Origin: Gemmatimonadota bacterium
Lineage (GTDB): Bacteria; Gemmatimonadota; Gemmatimonadetes; Longimicrobiales; Longimicrobiaceae
DNA: 55,440 bases
Assembly (NCBI GenBank): GCA_028287185.1
Contig: JAQBQD010000020.1
Location: 1 to 55,440 of the forward strand
Reading direction: 5' to 3'
Shown: positions 44,801-53,740 of the stretch, in pieces
How positions within the stretch are numbered: the stretch's first letter is position 1
Layout of the letters: every line of letters begins with the position of its first letter
Position numbers and translations under genes: made by a program
Notes under the pieces: model-generated
Databases searched by the model: none
What the model was told of the DNA's origin: nothing
The model's input: only the letters and a program-made list of their open reading frames with translations

Positions 44801-47800
44801 AGCAGGCGCGCGCGGAACACGGGCCCGCGGCGCAGGTCGAAGGGGCGCCGCGCCTCCTCGCCGGCCAGCCGCTCCACCGCCGCCCCCTGCTCGGGCGGGC
44901 CCAGGCCCTCCAGCGACACCACCTCCAGCTCCAGCTCCTCCGTCGGCCGCACCACCTGCACGGGCGCCGAGTCCACCTCGGCGAACACGGTGCGCAGCGC
45001 CTCGTGGCGGTGCACCACCGCGTTCAGGGCGCCGGCCAGGGCGGGCACGTCCAGCGCGCCCTCCAGGTCGATCACGAAGGGCATGTTGTAGGTGGACCCG
45101 CCCGGCTCCAGCTGGTCCAGGAACCAGAGGCGCTCCTGCGCGAACGACAGGGGCAGCGGGCCCTCCGCCGGCTCGCGGGTGATGGCCGGCACCGGCTCGC
45201 CCCCGTCCTCGCGCGCGCGGTCGATGCGCTCGGCCAGCTCGCGCACCCGCGGCGCCTCGAACAGCACCCGCAGCGGGATCTCCACCCCGAACACCTGGCG
45301 CACGCGCGAGACGACCTGGGTTCCGAGCAGCGAGTGGCCGCCCAGCTCGAAGAAGTTGTCCTCGGTGCCCACGCGGTCCAGGTTCAGCACCCCCTCCCAG
45401 ATCCCCGCCAGCACCTCCTCCGTGGGCGTCCGCGGCGCGCGGGCGTCGGCGGAGGAGAGGGCGTCGGGCACGGGCAGGGCGCGGCGGTCCACCTTGCCGT
45501 GCTCGTTCAGCGGCAGCGCGGGCAAGGGTACGTACGCCGCCGGCACCATGTACTCGGGCAGGCGCTTCTGCAGCCAGGCGCGCAGCTCGCCGCGCGGGTC
45601 CGCGGGGGCGCCGGCGCCCAGCACCACGTACGCGGCCAGCCGCTTGTCCCCCGGCACGTCCTCGCGCACGATGACGGACGCCTCGCGGACGAGTGGATGC
45701 GCGGTGAGCGCCGCCTCGATCTCGCCCAGCTCGATGCGGAAGCCGCGCAGCTTCACCTGGCCGTCCATCCGCCCCATGAACTCCAGCGTCCCGTCCGGCG
45801 TCCAGCGCCCGCGGTCGCCGCTGCGGTACAGGCGCGCGCCGGGCTCGGCCGCGAAGGCGTCGGGGATCCAGCGGTCGGCCGTGAGCGCGGGCTGGTTCAG
45901 GTAGCCCACCGCCAGCCCGTCGCCGCCCACGCAGATCTCGCCCGGCACGCCCACGGGGGCCGCCTGCAGCGCCCCGTCCAGCACGTACACGCGCGTGTTG
46001 GCGATGGGACGCCCGATGGGCAGCGCCGCCCGCTCCGTGTCCTCCATTGTCAGGGGATGCACGGTGGTGAAGACGGTGGACTCCGTCGGCCCGTAGCCGT
46101 TCACCAGCCTGGTGTCCGGCAGCGCCAGCATCGCCTTGCGCACGTGCGGCACCGACAGCACGTCGCCGCCGGACATCAGCACCCGCACCCCGCGGAAGCG
46201 CTCGACCTGCGTGTCCACCAGCTGGTGGAAGAGGCCAGCGGTGATCCACAGCACCGTGGCGCCCTGCTCCTCCACGAAGCGGCCCAGCTCCTCCAGCGAC
46301 GGCGTCTCGGGAGGATGGATGGCCAGCTTGCCGCCGTTCAGCAGCGGGCTCCACACCTCCAGCGTGCTCGCGTCGAAGGCGACGGGGGCGATCTGGATGA
46401 AGGTCTGGTGGGGGCCGTAGTCGGCGAAGGTGTTGTTGCGCACCAGGCGCACCACGCCCCGGTGGGGCACCGCGGCGCCCTTGGGGCGGCCCGTGGAGCC
46501 GGACGTGTACAGCACGTAGCACAGGTCCTCCGCGCCCACCGGCACGTCCGTCATCTCGTCGGACGGCTGCGCGGCGACCTCGGCGGCGACCACGGCCAGC
46601 CGGACGACGCTGCCCGTGAAGGCGTCCAGCGCCTCGGGGACCTCCGATTCGACGACCAGGTGGGAGACGCCGGCGTCCGCCAGCATCCCCCGCAGCCGCT
46701 GCTCGGGATAGCCCGGGTCCAGCGGCACGTAGGCGGCGCCCGCCTTCAGGATGGCGAGCAGCACCACCACCACCTCGGGCGAGCGCTCCAGCGACAGCCC
46801 CACGCGCGAGCCGATGCCCACGCCCGCCGCGCGGAGGTGCCGGGCCAGGCGGTTGGCGCGCCCCTCCAGCTGGCCGTACGTGGTGGCCGTGCCCCGGAAG
46901 ACGAGGGCGACCGCGTCGGGCCGGGCGCGCGCCTCCTGGGCGAACAGGCCGTGCACCGTGGCATCGCGGGGATACTCCCGCTCGGCGCCGGAAAAGGCCA
47001 GCACGCGGTCGCGCTCCTCCGCGCCGGCCAGCGCCAGGCGCGAAAGCGGGCGGTCGGGACCGGAGGCCGCGTCGTCCAGAAGGCAGTGCAGGTGGCCCAC
47101 CAGGCGGCCGGCCGTGTCCTCGTCGTACAGGTCCGCGGCGTACTCCAGCGAAGCGGCGATGGGGCCCTCCGCCGTCTCCATCATGCTGATCGTCAGGTCG
47201 AACTTGGCCGACGCGCAGTCGAAGGGCTCGGGCTCGATGGCCAGGCCCTCCAGCCGCAGCCCGTCCGTGGGCGCGTTCTGCAACACGAAGCAGGCCTGGA
47301 ACAGCGGGTTCCGAGACAGGTCGCGCTCCACCCGAAGCTCCTCCACCAGCCGCTCGAAGGGCAGGTCCTGGTGGGCGAACGCCGCCAGCGTGGTCTCCTT
47401 CTCGCGGCGCACCAGGCCGCGGAACGACGGATCGCCCGCCAGGTCCGTACGCAGCGCCAGCGTGTTCACGAAGAAGCCGATCAGCCCCTCCACCTGCTCC
47501 CGCGTCCGGTTGGCCACGGGCGAGCCGATGGCGAAGTCGTCCTGCGCCGCGAGCCGGCCCAGGACGGTGCGCACCCCGGCCAGCAGCACGGCGAAGAGCG
47601 TCGTCCCCTCTTCCCGCGCCAGGCTCCGCAGCCGGTCGGCCAGCGGCGCCGGGAGGGCGAAGTACAGGGTGCCGCCGCGGTGGCTGGCGACGGCGGGGCG
47701 GGGGCGGTCGGTGGGCAGGTCCAGCACGGGGGGCACGCCGGCCAGGCGCTCGCGCCAGTAGGCCAGGTGGCGCTCCAGCGTGTCGCCGCGCAGGTGCTCG

Positions 47801-48465
47801 CGCTGCCACAGGGCGAAGTCGGCGTACTGCACCGGCAGCGGCGGCAGCGGGTCGGGCCGCCCTTCGGCGAAGGCCTCGTACAGCGCGCCCAGCTCGCGGG
47901 CCACCACGCCCATGCTCCACCCGTCGCCCGCCACGTGGTGCAGGGTGAAGAGCAGCACGTGGTCCTCGGGCGCCACGCGCAGCAGCCGCGCCCGCATCAC
48001 CCCCGCGCGCAGGTCGAACCCCGCGTTGGCGTCCTCCGAGATGCGCTCCCGCAGCCGGGCCTCGCGCTCGGCGGCCGGCAGCGCCGACAGGTCCTCCACC
48101 TCCAGCGGCGCGGGCCGGAAGGGCTGGATCACCTGCACCGGCTCGTCGTCCGTCGCCTCGAAGACCGTGCGCAGCGACTCGTGGCGCGCGCGCAGGGCGT
48201 CCAGCGCGCGCTCCAGGGCATGCACCCCCAGCGGCCCGCGCATGCGGATGGGGAACGGGATGTTGTAGAAGCCAGTGCCCGGCTCCAGCTCCTCCAGCAC
48301 CCACAGCCGCTGCTGCGAGAAGGAGAGCGGGAAGCGGTTGCCCGTGCGCTCGCGCGGGCGCACGGCCGGGCCCGCGGCCTCGGAGCGCGCCACCTTCATC
48401 CGCAGCTCCAGCAGGCGCCGCTTCTCGGGCGAAAGCTCCGCAAGCCGCTTCATCACGTCGCTCAT
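38815..48465 (-). CDS. Trimodular NRPS C-A-T-C-A-T-C-A(degenerate)-T
   Basis: 3216 residues from the ATG at 48465 (MSDVMKRLAELSPEKRRLLEL). Module 1: C with HHVAGDGWS (His176), A with TSGSTGRPKG near 653, FDASTLE near 696 and HGKVDRR near 989, T with LGGHSLLGTQ (Ser1045). Module 2: C HHVAGDG (His1236), A P-loop near 1715, FDVSIAE near 1760, NGKVDKR near 2042, T Ser2098. Module 3: C MHHIVSDG (His2290), an A-like region ~2605-3105, T with EIGGHSLLLTR (Ser3148). Pocket codes read about DALWMGGVFK (Val-like) and DVASNGLTYK (unassigned). The third A lacks the TSGSTG P-loop and FDxxxxE and has GPDGRVDAR in place of NGKVDR, so its catalytic Lys is Arg. The first gene of the line begins with a C domain, so an acylated or otherwise primed start is possible. 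Confidence 0.92.
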   Translation of the reverse strand: MSDVMKRLAELSPEKRRLLELRMKVARSEAAGPAVRPRERTGNRFPLSFSQQRLWVLEELEPGTGFYNIPFPIRMRGPLGVHALERALDALRARHESLRTVFEATDDEPVQVIQPFRPAPLEVEDLSALPAAEREARLRERISEDANAGFDLRAGVMRARLLRVAPEDHVLLFTLHHVAGDGWSMGVVARELGALYEAFAEGRPDPLPPLPVQYADFALWQREHLRGDTLERHLAYWRERLAGVPPVLDLPTDRPRPAVASHRGGTLYFALPAPLADRLRSLAREEGTTLFAVLLAGVRTVLGRLAAQDDFAIGSPVANRTREQVEGLIGFFVNTLALRTDLAGDPSFRGLVRREKETTLAAFAHQDLPFERLVEELRVERDLSRNPLFQACFVLQNAPTDGLRLEGLAIEPEPFDCASAKFDLTISMMETAEGPIAASLEYAADLYDEDTAGRLVGHLHCLLDDAASGPDRPLSRLALAGAEERDRVLAFSGAEREYPRDATVHGLFAQEARARPDAVALVFRGTATTYGQLEGRANRLARHLRAAGVGIGSRVGLSLERSPEVVVVLLAILKAGAAYVPLDPGYPEQRLRGMLADAGVSHLVVESEVPEALDAFTGSVVRLAVVAAEVAAQPSDEMTDVPVGAEDLCYVLYTSGSTGRPKGAAVPHRGVVRLVRNNTFADYGPHQTFIQIAPVAFDASTLEVWSPLLNGGKLAIHPPETPSLEELGRFVEEQGATVLWITAGLFHQLVDTQVERFRGVRVLMSGGDVLSVPHVRKAMLALPDTRLVNGYGPTESTVFTTVHPLTMEDTERAALPIGRPIANTRVYVLDGALQAAPVGVPGEICVGGDGLAVGYLNQPALTADRWIPDAFAAEPGARLYRSGDRGRWTPDGTLEFMGRMDGQVKLRGFRIELGEIEAALTAHPLVREASVIVREDVPGDKRLAAYVVLGAGAPADPRGELRAWLQKRLPEYMVPAAYVPLPALPLNEHGKVDRRALPVPDALSSADARAPRTPTEEVLAGIWEGVLNLDRVGTEDNFFELGGHSLLGTQVVSRVRQVFGVEIPLRVLFEAPRVRELAERIDRAREDGGEPVPAITREPAEGPLPLSFAQERLWFLDQLEPGGSTYNMPFVIDLEGALDVPALAGALNAVVHRHEALRTVFAEVDSAPVQVVRPTEELELEVVSLEGLGPPEQGAAVERLAGEEARRPFDLRRGPVFRARLLRLGEGRHTLLLTLHHVAGDGWSMGVLFREVSALYEARLRRESDALPPLPVQYGDFARWQRRHLAGERLEQQVDWWRRRLEGAPAVLELPTDRPRPPMQSFRGGVHAFLLPADLTAALHALSRREGATLFMTLLAAFQVLLGRYARQEDVVVGTPIAGRNREELEGLIGFFVNTLVLRADLSGDPAFRDLLARVRESTLGAYAHQDLPFERLVEELHVERSLAYTPVFQVMFVLQNAGFDLPVLPGVTLSPREFARDTAKFDLTLSLDEQPEGIVGHLEYAADLFDAATAARIARHYETLLRAVAAHAEAPIHALEMLPEDEEHQVVRGWNRLARRDHYRRDLTLHGMFEAQAARTPDAPALVCGAAALTYRELNARANRLAHYLRSRGVGPEVRVGILMERTEELIVAMYGVLKAGGAYVPLDPAYPAERVAFMLEDTHVPVLLTQQRLVEKLPALAADVFPIDTGWDDLDRFAESDPEPLATPENLAYLIYTSGSTGRPKGIQLEHRSAAIVTQWMRDEFSDDLRRSVLASTSVCFDVSIAEIFGTLSWGGRLVLVKNALSLASLPAGQEVHMASMVPSAAVELLRMKAIPRSLRSINLGGEPVKPALARELHATGHIDQVVNLYGPSEDTTYTTALWIAPDVRRMTVGRPVANTRIYILDRAFRPCAAGVPGELYIGGHGVTRGYHARPSLTAEKYLPDAWGERPGERMYRTGDLARWLPDGEIEYLGRLDHQVKIRGHRVEVGEVEATLAAHPALAESAVVVREDLGLARLVAYYVPADPAPSVSALRTFLRERLPEYMVPSAWVRLPVLPHTPNGKVDKRALPAPDAHAAGDEGYVAPRTPSEQVLASLWAEVLGVERVGLRDNFFELGGHSLLATRVMSRLRESLQVEMPLRAMFDAPTVEALAERVDAARGAGQGAAVVPLVPVDRTLPLPLSFAQERLWFVESLQRGLPVYNMPLVLRMRGPFRADAMRGALERVVARHESLRTTFGRHDGRPVQVVHPAGAFEMPVDDLSALPALERAAEAGRRAEEEAGRLFDLEAGPLLRARVLRLAVEEHHLLLTMHHIVSDGWSVGVLFREAEAAYEAVLRGAEPEFDALPVQYADFAAWQRAWLSGDNVARQLGYWSGKLAGAPTLDLPTDRPRPAVQSHRGSRVLFSVPAEVNGEMAALARRQGSTLFMALLAAFKVLLWRYAGQDDVVVGSPIAGRNRPELEGMIGFFVNTLALRTDLSGDPTFPELLARVRETTLDAYAHQDLPFERLVEELQPERSLSRHPIFQVSFSLQTEPMGVPAVGELRLEPAEGETHTTKFDVVVGLQEVDGGIVGAMEYATDLFDAPTIERLADEYRLLLAGIAADPGRRLSELPRLLEDAERQRVLVEWNRTARELPARPVHRWIALHAAEKPDAVALVHGSNVWTRGDLESHANRLAHLLIARGVTPETRVGLLLDESAERVAALLAVLKAGAAYVPLDPAASDDSIADAVDTLGASVVLADEANAGRLRSIDLPVLVLSREAEALAAQPSTAPSVGPEMDALAAAIPVLAAGGLTDGVLVTHRGLAVLCAGAAERFGLGEASRAMVAGPLGGDLGMRALLPVLSAGAELHLPTGGRAPEERVDALRRGRITHAVLSTAVLAALPAAELPALDVVVAVGGASTAEAAARWRAGRRLVHAYGPAEAASFAVAGDVSTDQRRPAVGRAWQNTRLYVLDAEGRPLPVGVTGELYVGGPALARGYATSAARTAERFAPDPFSGVPGERLFRTGERARWRPDGEVEMLGRVDEMIRIRGLRVEPAEIEAMLVTEPGVRDARIVARPDTAGLPHLVAYVAAGGGVAPTPARLRDHLRERLPEYMVPAAFVVMDAFPLGPDGRVDARALPAPDNVDEHEGFVAPQGDLERRIAALWCELLQVPRVGVHDNFFEIGGHSLLLTRMHERLREELGREVSMIDLFQYPSVAALAEHLEAAAAGGQPTEAPRQSKDRGAARRAMLQRGRR

Positions 48466-49254
48466 CGTGCACGCCTCGAACTGGGGGTGACCTGCGTCTC
48501 GCCCTGCGCCCGCGCCCGCCCGTCCCTGCGCCCCGCCCGCCCCGCCGCGCCGATCCTGTCCCGTCCACCGGTTCCGCCGGCCCTGCACGCCGGCGCCGCC
48601 GCGCCCTCACACGCGCGGCGTGCGAGCGACCGGCCGCCGTGCCCGGGCGCCAGGCGCGCACGCGCGAACGCCCGCGAGGCGGGACGGGCGTGCGGGAGGG
48701 GAGATGCGGATCGGGTCACGAAAGGTCCTCCGGGCGGGCTGCGCAGTTCCTGCGGTACCGCGGGCGGGAAAGGAGCGGAAGCCGGGCGGATCGAGCATGA
48801 CCGCCGCGGACGGCCTGCGTTGCGCGTGCCGGTGGCCGCCGGGCACGCACGGCCCGCGAGCGAAGCGCCTTTCGGGCCGCGGAAGCGCAGTTCATGCGGT
48901 GGTCCGAAAGCGCGAGCCCAACGGGCTTGCGCGGGTGCGGATCGTCCGGGTAGCAGGCCCGCTCCGCGTTCCCAATCTAAGGCAAAACAGGCCGGAAATG
49001 TAGCCCGGGAAGTGGGTGGCGGGAGTGGACACACGGACAAACCGTGAGGCCGCAGCATTCGTGGCCGGCGAGACTGGAAGCCGCGGGGTGGACGACCCTC
49101 CGTCCAAACGCTTCTCCGGCGGCGGTTTACGCGCGCGCCGCCGCGGGGGAGGAGCGCCCCGCCCCGCGCCGGCTCACGGGCGGAAAAGCTCCGTGGGCGA
49201 CACCGGGACGCACGAAAACCGCCACGGCGCGCGTGCAGCCGCGGGTGCCGCCGG
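48466..49254. other. Gene-free interval upstream of the NRPS operon
   Basis: 789 bp between the thioesterase stop and the trimodular NRPS start. No believable gene was found on either strand. The operon promoter and leader are expected here. I could not find a convincing -35/-10 pair; only a TAGATT-like -10 on the minus strand near 48973-48978 without a matching -35. Confidence 0.5.
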
Positions 49255-50040
49255 TCAGAGGGGCAGCCCCCGGGCAGCGCGGGAAAGCAGGTCGTGCAGG
49301 TCGGCCGCCAGGGTACGCAGCACCAGGTCTCGCGCGGGGCCGAACGGGAAGAAGTGGTCGCCGGCGAAGAAGCGTGCGGTGAAGGGGCCCGCGGTGTGGC
49401 GCCGCCACGCCTCCGTCTCGGGGCGCGTGGCCTTGGGGTCGGCCAGGCCGCCGTACGCGGTGATCCCGCACTCCAGTGGCGGCGCCTCGGCAAAGGCGTA
49501 CGCCTCGTTCAGCGCCACGTCGGCCCGCAGCAGGGGCAGCAGCATGCGCATCAGCTCGGGGTGCTCGGCCACCTCGCGCGGCGTGCCGCCCAGCGCCACC
49601 AGGTCCTCCAGGAACGCGTCGTCGGGCAGGTGGTGCACGTCGGACAGCGGGTTGGGCAGGTCGGGCGCGCGGCGGCCCGACGCGAACAGGTGCAAGGGGC
49701 CGTGCTCGCCCCCCGCGCGCAGCCGCCGCGCCAGCTCGAACCCGATCAGCGCCCCGTTGCTGTGGCCGAACACGGCGAACGGCAGGTCGTCCGCCGCCGC
49801 GACCTCGGCCGCCAGCGCATCCACCAGCGGCGCCATGCGGTCGAACGCAGGCTCCCCCAGGCGTGCCTCGCGGCCGGGAGGCTGCACCCCGCACACCTCC
49901 ACCTCGGCCGGCAGCGCGTCGCCCCAGCCGCGGAACACCCCGGCGCCGGCGCCCGCGTGGGGAATGCAGAGCAGGCGCAGCACCGCGCCGGGACGCGGGC
50001 GGGGGCAGGTGAACCAGCGGGAAGCGGGCACGGGGCTCAT
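49255..50040 (-). CDS. Standalone (type II) thioesterase of the NRPS/PKS cluster
   Basis: 261 residues from the ATG at 50040. An alpha/beta-hydrolase with RLLCIPHAGAGAGVFRGW (oxyanion loop), nucleophile Ser94 in FGHSNGALIGFELAR (family usual GHSMG) and His229 in FAGDHFFPFGP. Type II thioesterases free mis-primed carriers by hydrolysing stalled acyl groups. Here no TE or reductase is fused to the line, so it might also release the product. It precedes the NRPS genes on the same strand by 789 bp; whether it shares their transcript is unclear. Confidence 0.88.
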   Translation of the reverse strand: MSPVPASRWFTCPRPRPGAVLRLLCIPHAGAGAGVFRGWGDALPAEVEVCGVQPPGREARLGEPAFDRMAPLVDALAAEVAAADDLPFAVFGHSNGALIGFELARRLRAGGEHGPLHLFASGRRAPDLPNPLSDVHHLPDDAFLEDLVALGGTPREVAEHPELMRMLLPLLRADVALNEAYAFAEAPPLECGITAYGGLADPKATRPETEAWRRHTAGPFTARFFAGDHFFPFGPARDLVLRTLAADLHDLLSRAARGLPL

Positions 50041-50280
50041 CGACGAGATCGGGCGGCGGAAAGGAGTCGGCGGTCCCACGGACGGACGGGACGCGCGGAA
50101 AGCGGCGGCAAAGATAACGGAGGCCGGCAGGCGGCGCATCCTCCGATGCCGCGGGGAACGACGCGGCGGCGGACGCGGCTTGATCGGGGCGCGGTGGAAG
50201 GCGACCTTGTCTCCGCACTCGCCCGGACACACCGGCGCGGCGGGACCGTCGACACGATCCACGGAACTTCAGGACGCGGG

Positions 50281-50751
<471 letters not shown>

Positions 50752-51023
50752 GGGGCGGGCCGGCTTCCAGGCAGCGGCTGTTCTTTCGGCGGACCGCGCC
50801 CTCCCGCCACGGGGCGTGCCGCCTCGCGGCGCGAATGTGAAACGCGATTCGCCTCCATGAAACAAACCGCATAGTACAGGCCACCACAGCACGCTTTGCG
50901 ACATTTTCCACGCCAAAGGGCCGCACCCGACGCGGCCTCCACGCGACCGGATCAGCCGTCGCCTTCCGGATCCGGGGGAGTCCCAGCCTGAACCCGGGGG
51001 CGATGTTCGGCGGGATGAGGTGG

Positions 51024-51063
51024 AAAATGGGAGCGGGGCCGCCCGGTGAAGAGCGGTCCCGCT
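51024..51063 (-). terminator. Terminator of the Rad52-like gene
   Basis: AGCGGGGCCGC (51032-51042) pairs with GCGGTCCCGCT (51053-51063), 11 bp with one G-U pair, followed on the minus strand by CCCATTTT. It is 123 bp after the stop. The remaining 50752-51023 and 51064-51185 intervals show nothing else. Confidence 0.6.
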
Positions 51064-51185
51064 GCTTTCCTTCCCCGTCCAAGCAAGCCCTCATGAGCGT
51101 CGTTCCGGACGTTCGCCCCGACGCCCTGCGTGCAGTCCGGCAGCAGCCGGCCCGAACTCCGGACCGCTCCCAGGCTGTCCGCCGG

Positions 51186-51986
51186 TCAGGCCGCGCGGCC
51201 GAAGTGGGTGCCGGTGGCGCTCTCGATGGCGTGCACCACCGCCCGCGCGATCCCCGGCTGCTCCTTGATGGCGGGCCAGTTCTCGCGTACGAACTCCTTG
51301 AGGTTGCGCAGGTCGCGGTCGATGCGGATCTCCGCGCCGTCCTCCACCCGGGGCCCCACCTGCCGCACGAACTCCACCATCGCGTCCAGCTCTTCGCGCG
51401 TGGGCTCGGCCTCCATGCCGGCGCCGGCGGCAGCCGCGGCGGCGGGCCTCGGCTCCTCCTTGCGGCGCGAGCGCTCACGCGGCTTTCCGGCGGAGGCGGC
51501 GGGCGCCTCCGCCTGCGGAAGCGCCCACGCGGGAAGGGCCGGCGGATCCCACCGGAACGGCTTCCCCTCCCGGGTCTTGCCGCGCAGCCTGCCGTGGTCG
51601 CCCACGCTGGCGAAGGTCTCGTCCAGCGCGTACAGGTAGCGGCCGATGCCCCACTGCACCGCCGCGCGCTTCATCGCGCCCGACAGGCCGCCCTTCACGC
51701 CCTCGATGTCCGTGTTCTCGGCGCCGTCCCACTTGGTGACCCACTCGTCGCCCACGCGCACCGAGATGCCGCAGATCACGCCGCCGCCGGGGCCCGGGCG
51801 GAACTCGTTCTTCCACGCCTGCGGGCCCACCACCTCGTCCAGCCGCCCCTGGATGGCGCGGTTGGTGACGTACGGCACCGCGATGGCCCACACGCGCCCG
51901 TTCTTCTCGCCCGCCTGCTGAAGCCGCCACTCGATCTCGGCCGGCGGGAAGTGCGCCTGCAGGCCCTTGAAGTCGATCTCGCTCAT
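51186..51986 (-). CDS. Rad52/22-family (DdrA-like) DNA repair protein
   Basis: 266 residues from the ATG at 51986. Residues 1-130 match the Rad52/22 single-strand-annealing fold: FPPAEIEWRLQQAG, AIAVPYVTNRAIQGRLDEVVG, WKNEF, GVICGISVRVGDEWVTKWDGAENTDIEGVKGGLSGAMKRAAVQWGIGRYLYAL. These proteins form rings on ssDNA ends and protect or anneal them. A Lys/Arg/Ala-rich linker (~165-195) joins a C-terminal helical piece (EELDAMVEFVRQVGPRVEDGAEIRI). It has its own strong promoter and terminator, so it is monocistronic. It may be a chromosomal repair gene or a phage-derived annealase. Confidence 0.82.
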   Translation of the reverse strand: MSEIDFKGLQAHFPPAEIEWRLQQAGEKNGRVWAIAVPYVTNRAIQGRLDEVVGPQAWKNEFRPGPGGGVICGISVRVGDEWVTKWDGAENTDIEGVKGGLSGAMKRAAVQWGIGRYLYALDETFASVGDHGRLRGKTREGKPFRWDPPALPAWALPQAEAPAASAGKPRERSRRKEEPRPAAAAAAGAGMEAEPTREELDAMVEFVRQVGPRVEDGAEIRIDRDLRNLKEFVRENWPAIKEQPGIARAVVHAIESATGTHFGRAA

Positions 51987-52138
51987 CTCTCCGTCCCCTC
52001 GTCTCGGCCTCCGCTTCCCACGCGCCTTCCCCACCCGCGAACAGCGTTCAATCCCGATGCATTTGATACCCGACTTTCGGTTTTCAGTTCCTGGAAAACC
52101 ACGCCTTAACAATCGTTTACGCGTTATATCTTCGGTAC

Positions 52139-52167
52139 TATATACCTCCGTCGCAATCCGACGTCAA
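52139..52167 (-). promoter_or_regulatory. Near-consensus promoter of the Rad52-like gene
   Basis: Minus strand -35 TTGACG (52162-52167), exactly 17 bp, -10 TATATA (52139-52144). The predicted start of transcription is near 52132, leaving a leader of about 145 nt before the ATG at 51986. The area is unusually A/T-rich for this window. Confidence 0.8.
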
Positions 52168-52517
52168 GAGGTTTGTTCGGTGTATGTTCGGTTGACGTGA
52201 GTTGGGGTGCGGGCACACGGGAGCGAAACCGTGCCGGCGACGCGGCTCCCACCCAGGCGATACCAACCGGCCGGCGGCGGAGCACATTCGCACGGCGGAG
52301 GATACGTTGAACCGGCGACGTCGAGCTGCGGTTCGCGGCGGCTCGGCGGAAGGCGGATACGGTCGCTCGGGCTTCAGGAACGCCACCAGGCCAACCGTTC
52401 GCAGCCACCCGACCGACCCCGTTGCCATTTCGACCGGGCGCAAGAGACAGTCGGGGGGAAGGAGGGGACGTGCACCGCACGCGGCGGGACGTTCCCGTAT
52501 GCGGACGATAAGTGCAC

Positions 52518-52545
52518 TTGACAGGAGGCGCGGGCGGATCAGAAT
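52518..52545 (+). promoter_or_regulatory. Candidate promoter of the diheme cytochrome gene
   Basis: TTGACA (52518-52523), 16-bp spacer, CAGAAT (52540-52545), with the ATG ~107 bp downstream at 52652. The -35 is perfect and the -10 is partial. The stretch 52168-52517 between the two promoters shows no supportable gene. Confidence 0.5.
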
Positions 52546-52651
52546 TAGGACGCACCCATTCCCGGCCCGGCGCGCTCCCGCCTTCTCCGCTCCGGCGTCC
52601 CTCGCGAAGCCGCCGCCCGTCCTCCCGTTCCCACGTTCCCGGACCTCTCCC

Positions 52652-53575
52652 ATGGCAGCAAAGCGGCGGAACGCCTTCGTCGTCCTTCTCGGCAGCCTGC
52701 TGGGCCTGCTGGCGCTGGTCCTGGGCGGCGCCTGGGCAAGCGCCAACTCCAAGCTGCACCAGCACTACACCGTGCCGCAGGCGCTGCTGACGGCGGTCGA
52801 TCCCACGCCCACGCCCGCGCTGCTGGCGCACGGCCGCTCGGTGGCGGTGGCGGATGGCTGCACGCACTGCCACGGCGACAACATGGGCGGCAAGGACCTG
52901 GGCGAGACCAAGATGCTGGGCACGGTGCCCGCCTCCAACCTGACCCGCGGCGGACCCGCGCGCACGGTGGCGCAGTGGGCGCTGGGCGTGCGCCACGGCA
53001 TCCGGCGCGACGGCACCTCGCTCATCAACATGCCCAGCGAGGTGTTCGTGGACATGAGCGACGAGGACCTGGGCGCCATCATCGCCTACGCCAACAGCCT
53101 GCCGCCGGTGACCACGCCGGTGCCGGAGCGCAGCATCGACTTCAAGGGCCACCTGATCCTGGCCATGAACATGCTGCCCATGGCGGCGGCGGACACCCGC
53201 CACGACGTGAAGCCCGCGGTGATCCCCCCCGGGGTGTCCGTGGAGCGCGGCCGCTACCGCACGCGCCTGTGCACCATCTGCCACGCATCGGACCTGGGCG
53301 GGCTCAGCCCCGGCTTCTCGCTCTCGCCGGGATCGAACCTGACCCCCAGCGGCGACCTGGGCGGGTGGACGGAGGCGGGCTTCGTGCACACCATGCGCAC
53401 GGGCGAGACGCCCAGCGGGCGGAAGCTGGACGCCAACCACATGCCCTGGCCCACCTTCAAGGACCTGTCCGACGAGGACATGAGGTCCATCTGGGCCTAC
53501 CTGCACTCCCTTCCCCCCAGCACGCGCCAGCAGCCGAAGGCCGGCGCGAAGGCAGCCGCCAGGCCCGCGGCCTGA
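52652..53575 (+). CDS. Membrane-anchored or secreted diheme cytochrome c
   Basis: 307 residues. An N-terminal membrane helix (FVVLLGSLLGLLALVLGGAW) acts as anchor or uncleaved signal. Two c-type heme domains follow: CTHCH at 70-74 with the later MPSEVF Met ligand, and CTICH at 207-211 with MPWPTF. Each ends in the usual helix D/E-D-L/M-x-x-I-x-A-Y-L/A. This tandem fold is common in small electron carriers of respiratory or alcohol-dehydrogenase-type chains. No oxidase or dehydrogenase gene is adjacent, so the partner is unknown. The ATG at 52652 is placed directly before the membrane helix. Confidence 0.9.
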   Translation: MAAKRRNAFVVLLGSLLGLLALVLGGAWASANSKLHQHYTVPQALLTAVDPTPTPALLAHGRSVAVADGCTHCHGDNMGGKDLGETKMLGTVPASNLTRGGPARTVAQWALGVRHGIRRDGTSLINMPSEVFVDMSDEDLGAIIAYANSLPPVTTPVPERSIDFKGHLILAMNMLPMAAADTRHDVKPAVIPPGVSVERGRYRTRLCTICHASDLGGLSPGFSLSPGSNLTPSGDLGGWTEAGFVHTMRTGETPSGRKLDANHMPWPTFKDLSDEDMRSIWAYLHSLPPSTRQQPKAGAKAAARPAA

Positions 53576-53663
53576 ACGCCTCCGGACGCCGCACGACCCG
53601 CCGCCGGCGGTCCCCCCGCGGGGCCGCCGGCGGCATGCGTGCGGGCCCGTGCGCGGCGCTTCA

Positions 53664-53692
53664 TGGCGAGCCGCTTGCGGAACGGGTATATT
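53664..53692 (+). promoter_or_regulatory. Candidate promoter of the helicase-like gene
   Basis: A good -10 TATATT (53687-53692) with G-rich bases before it. The hexamer 17 bp upstream (TGGCGA, 53664-53669) is a poor -35. It lies 48 bp before the ATG at 53741. Confidence 0.4.
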
Positions 53693-53740
53693 GGGCGCCC
53701 TGATCCGCACACGCCCGCAACCCGTAGACGGTTTCCTGAT

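Noticed and set aside
48973..48978. TAGATT as the -10 of the NRPS operon promoter
   Set aside because: No acceptable -35 at 16-18 bp; evidence too thin to list as a promoter.
38674..49047. A plus-strand open frame of more than 3400 codons opposite the trimodular NRPS
   Set aside because: It is the antisense shadow of a high-GC coding region, full of His/Gly/Arg/Ala low-complexity sequence with no domain. The minus strand carries complete NRPS motifs.
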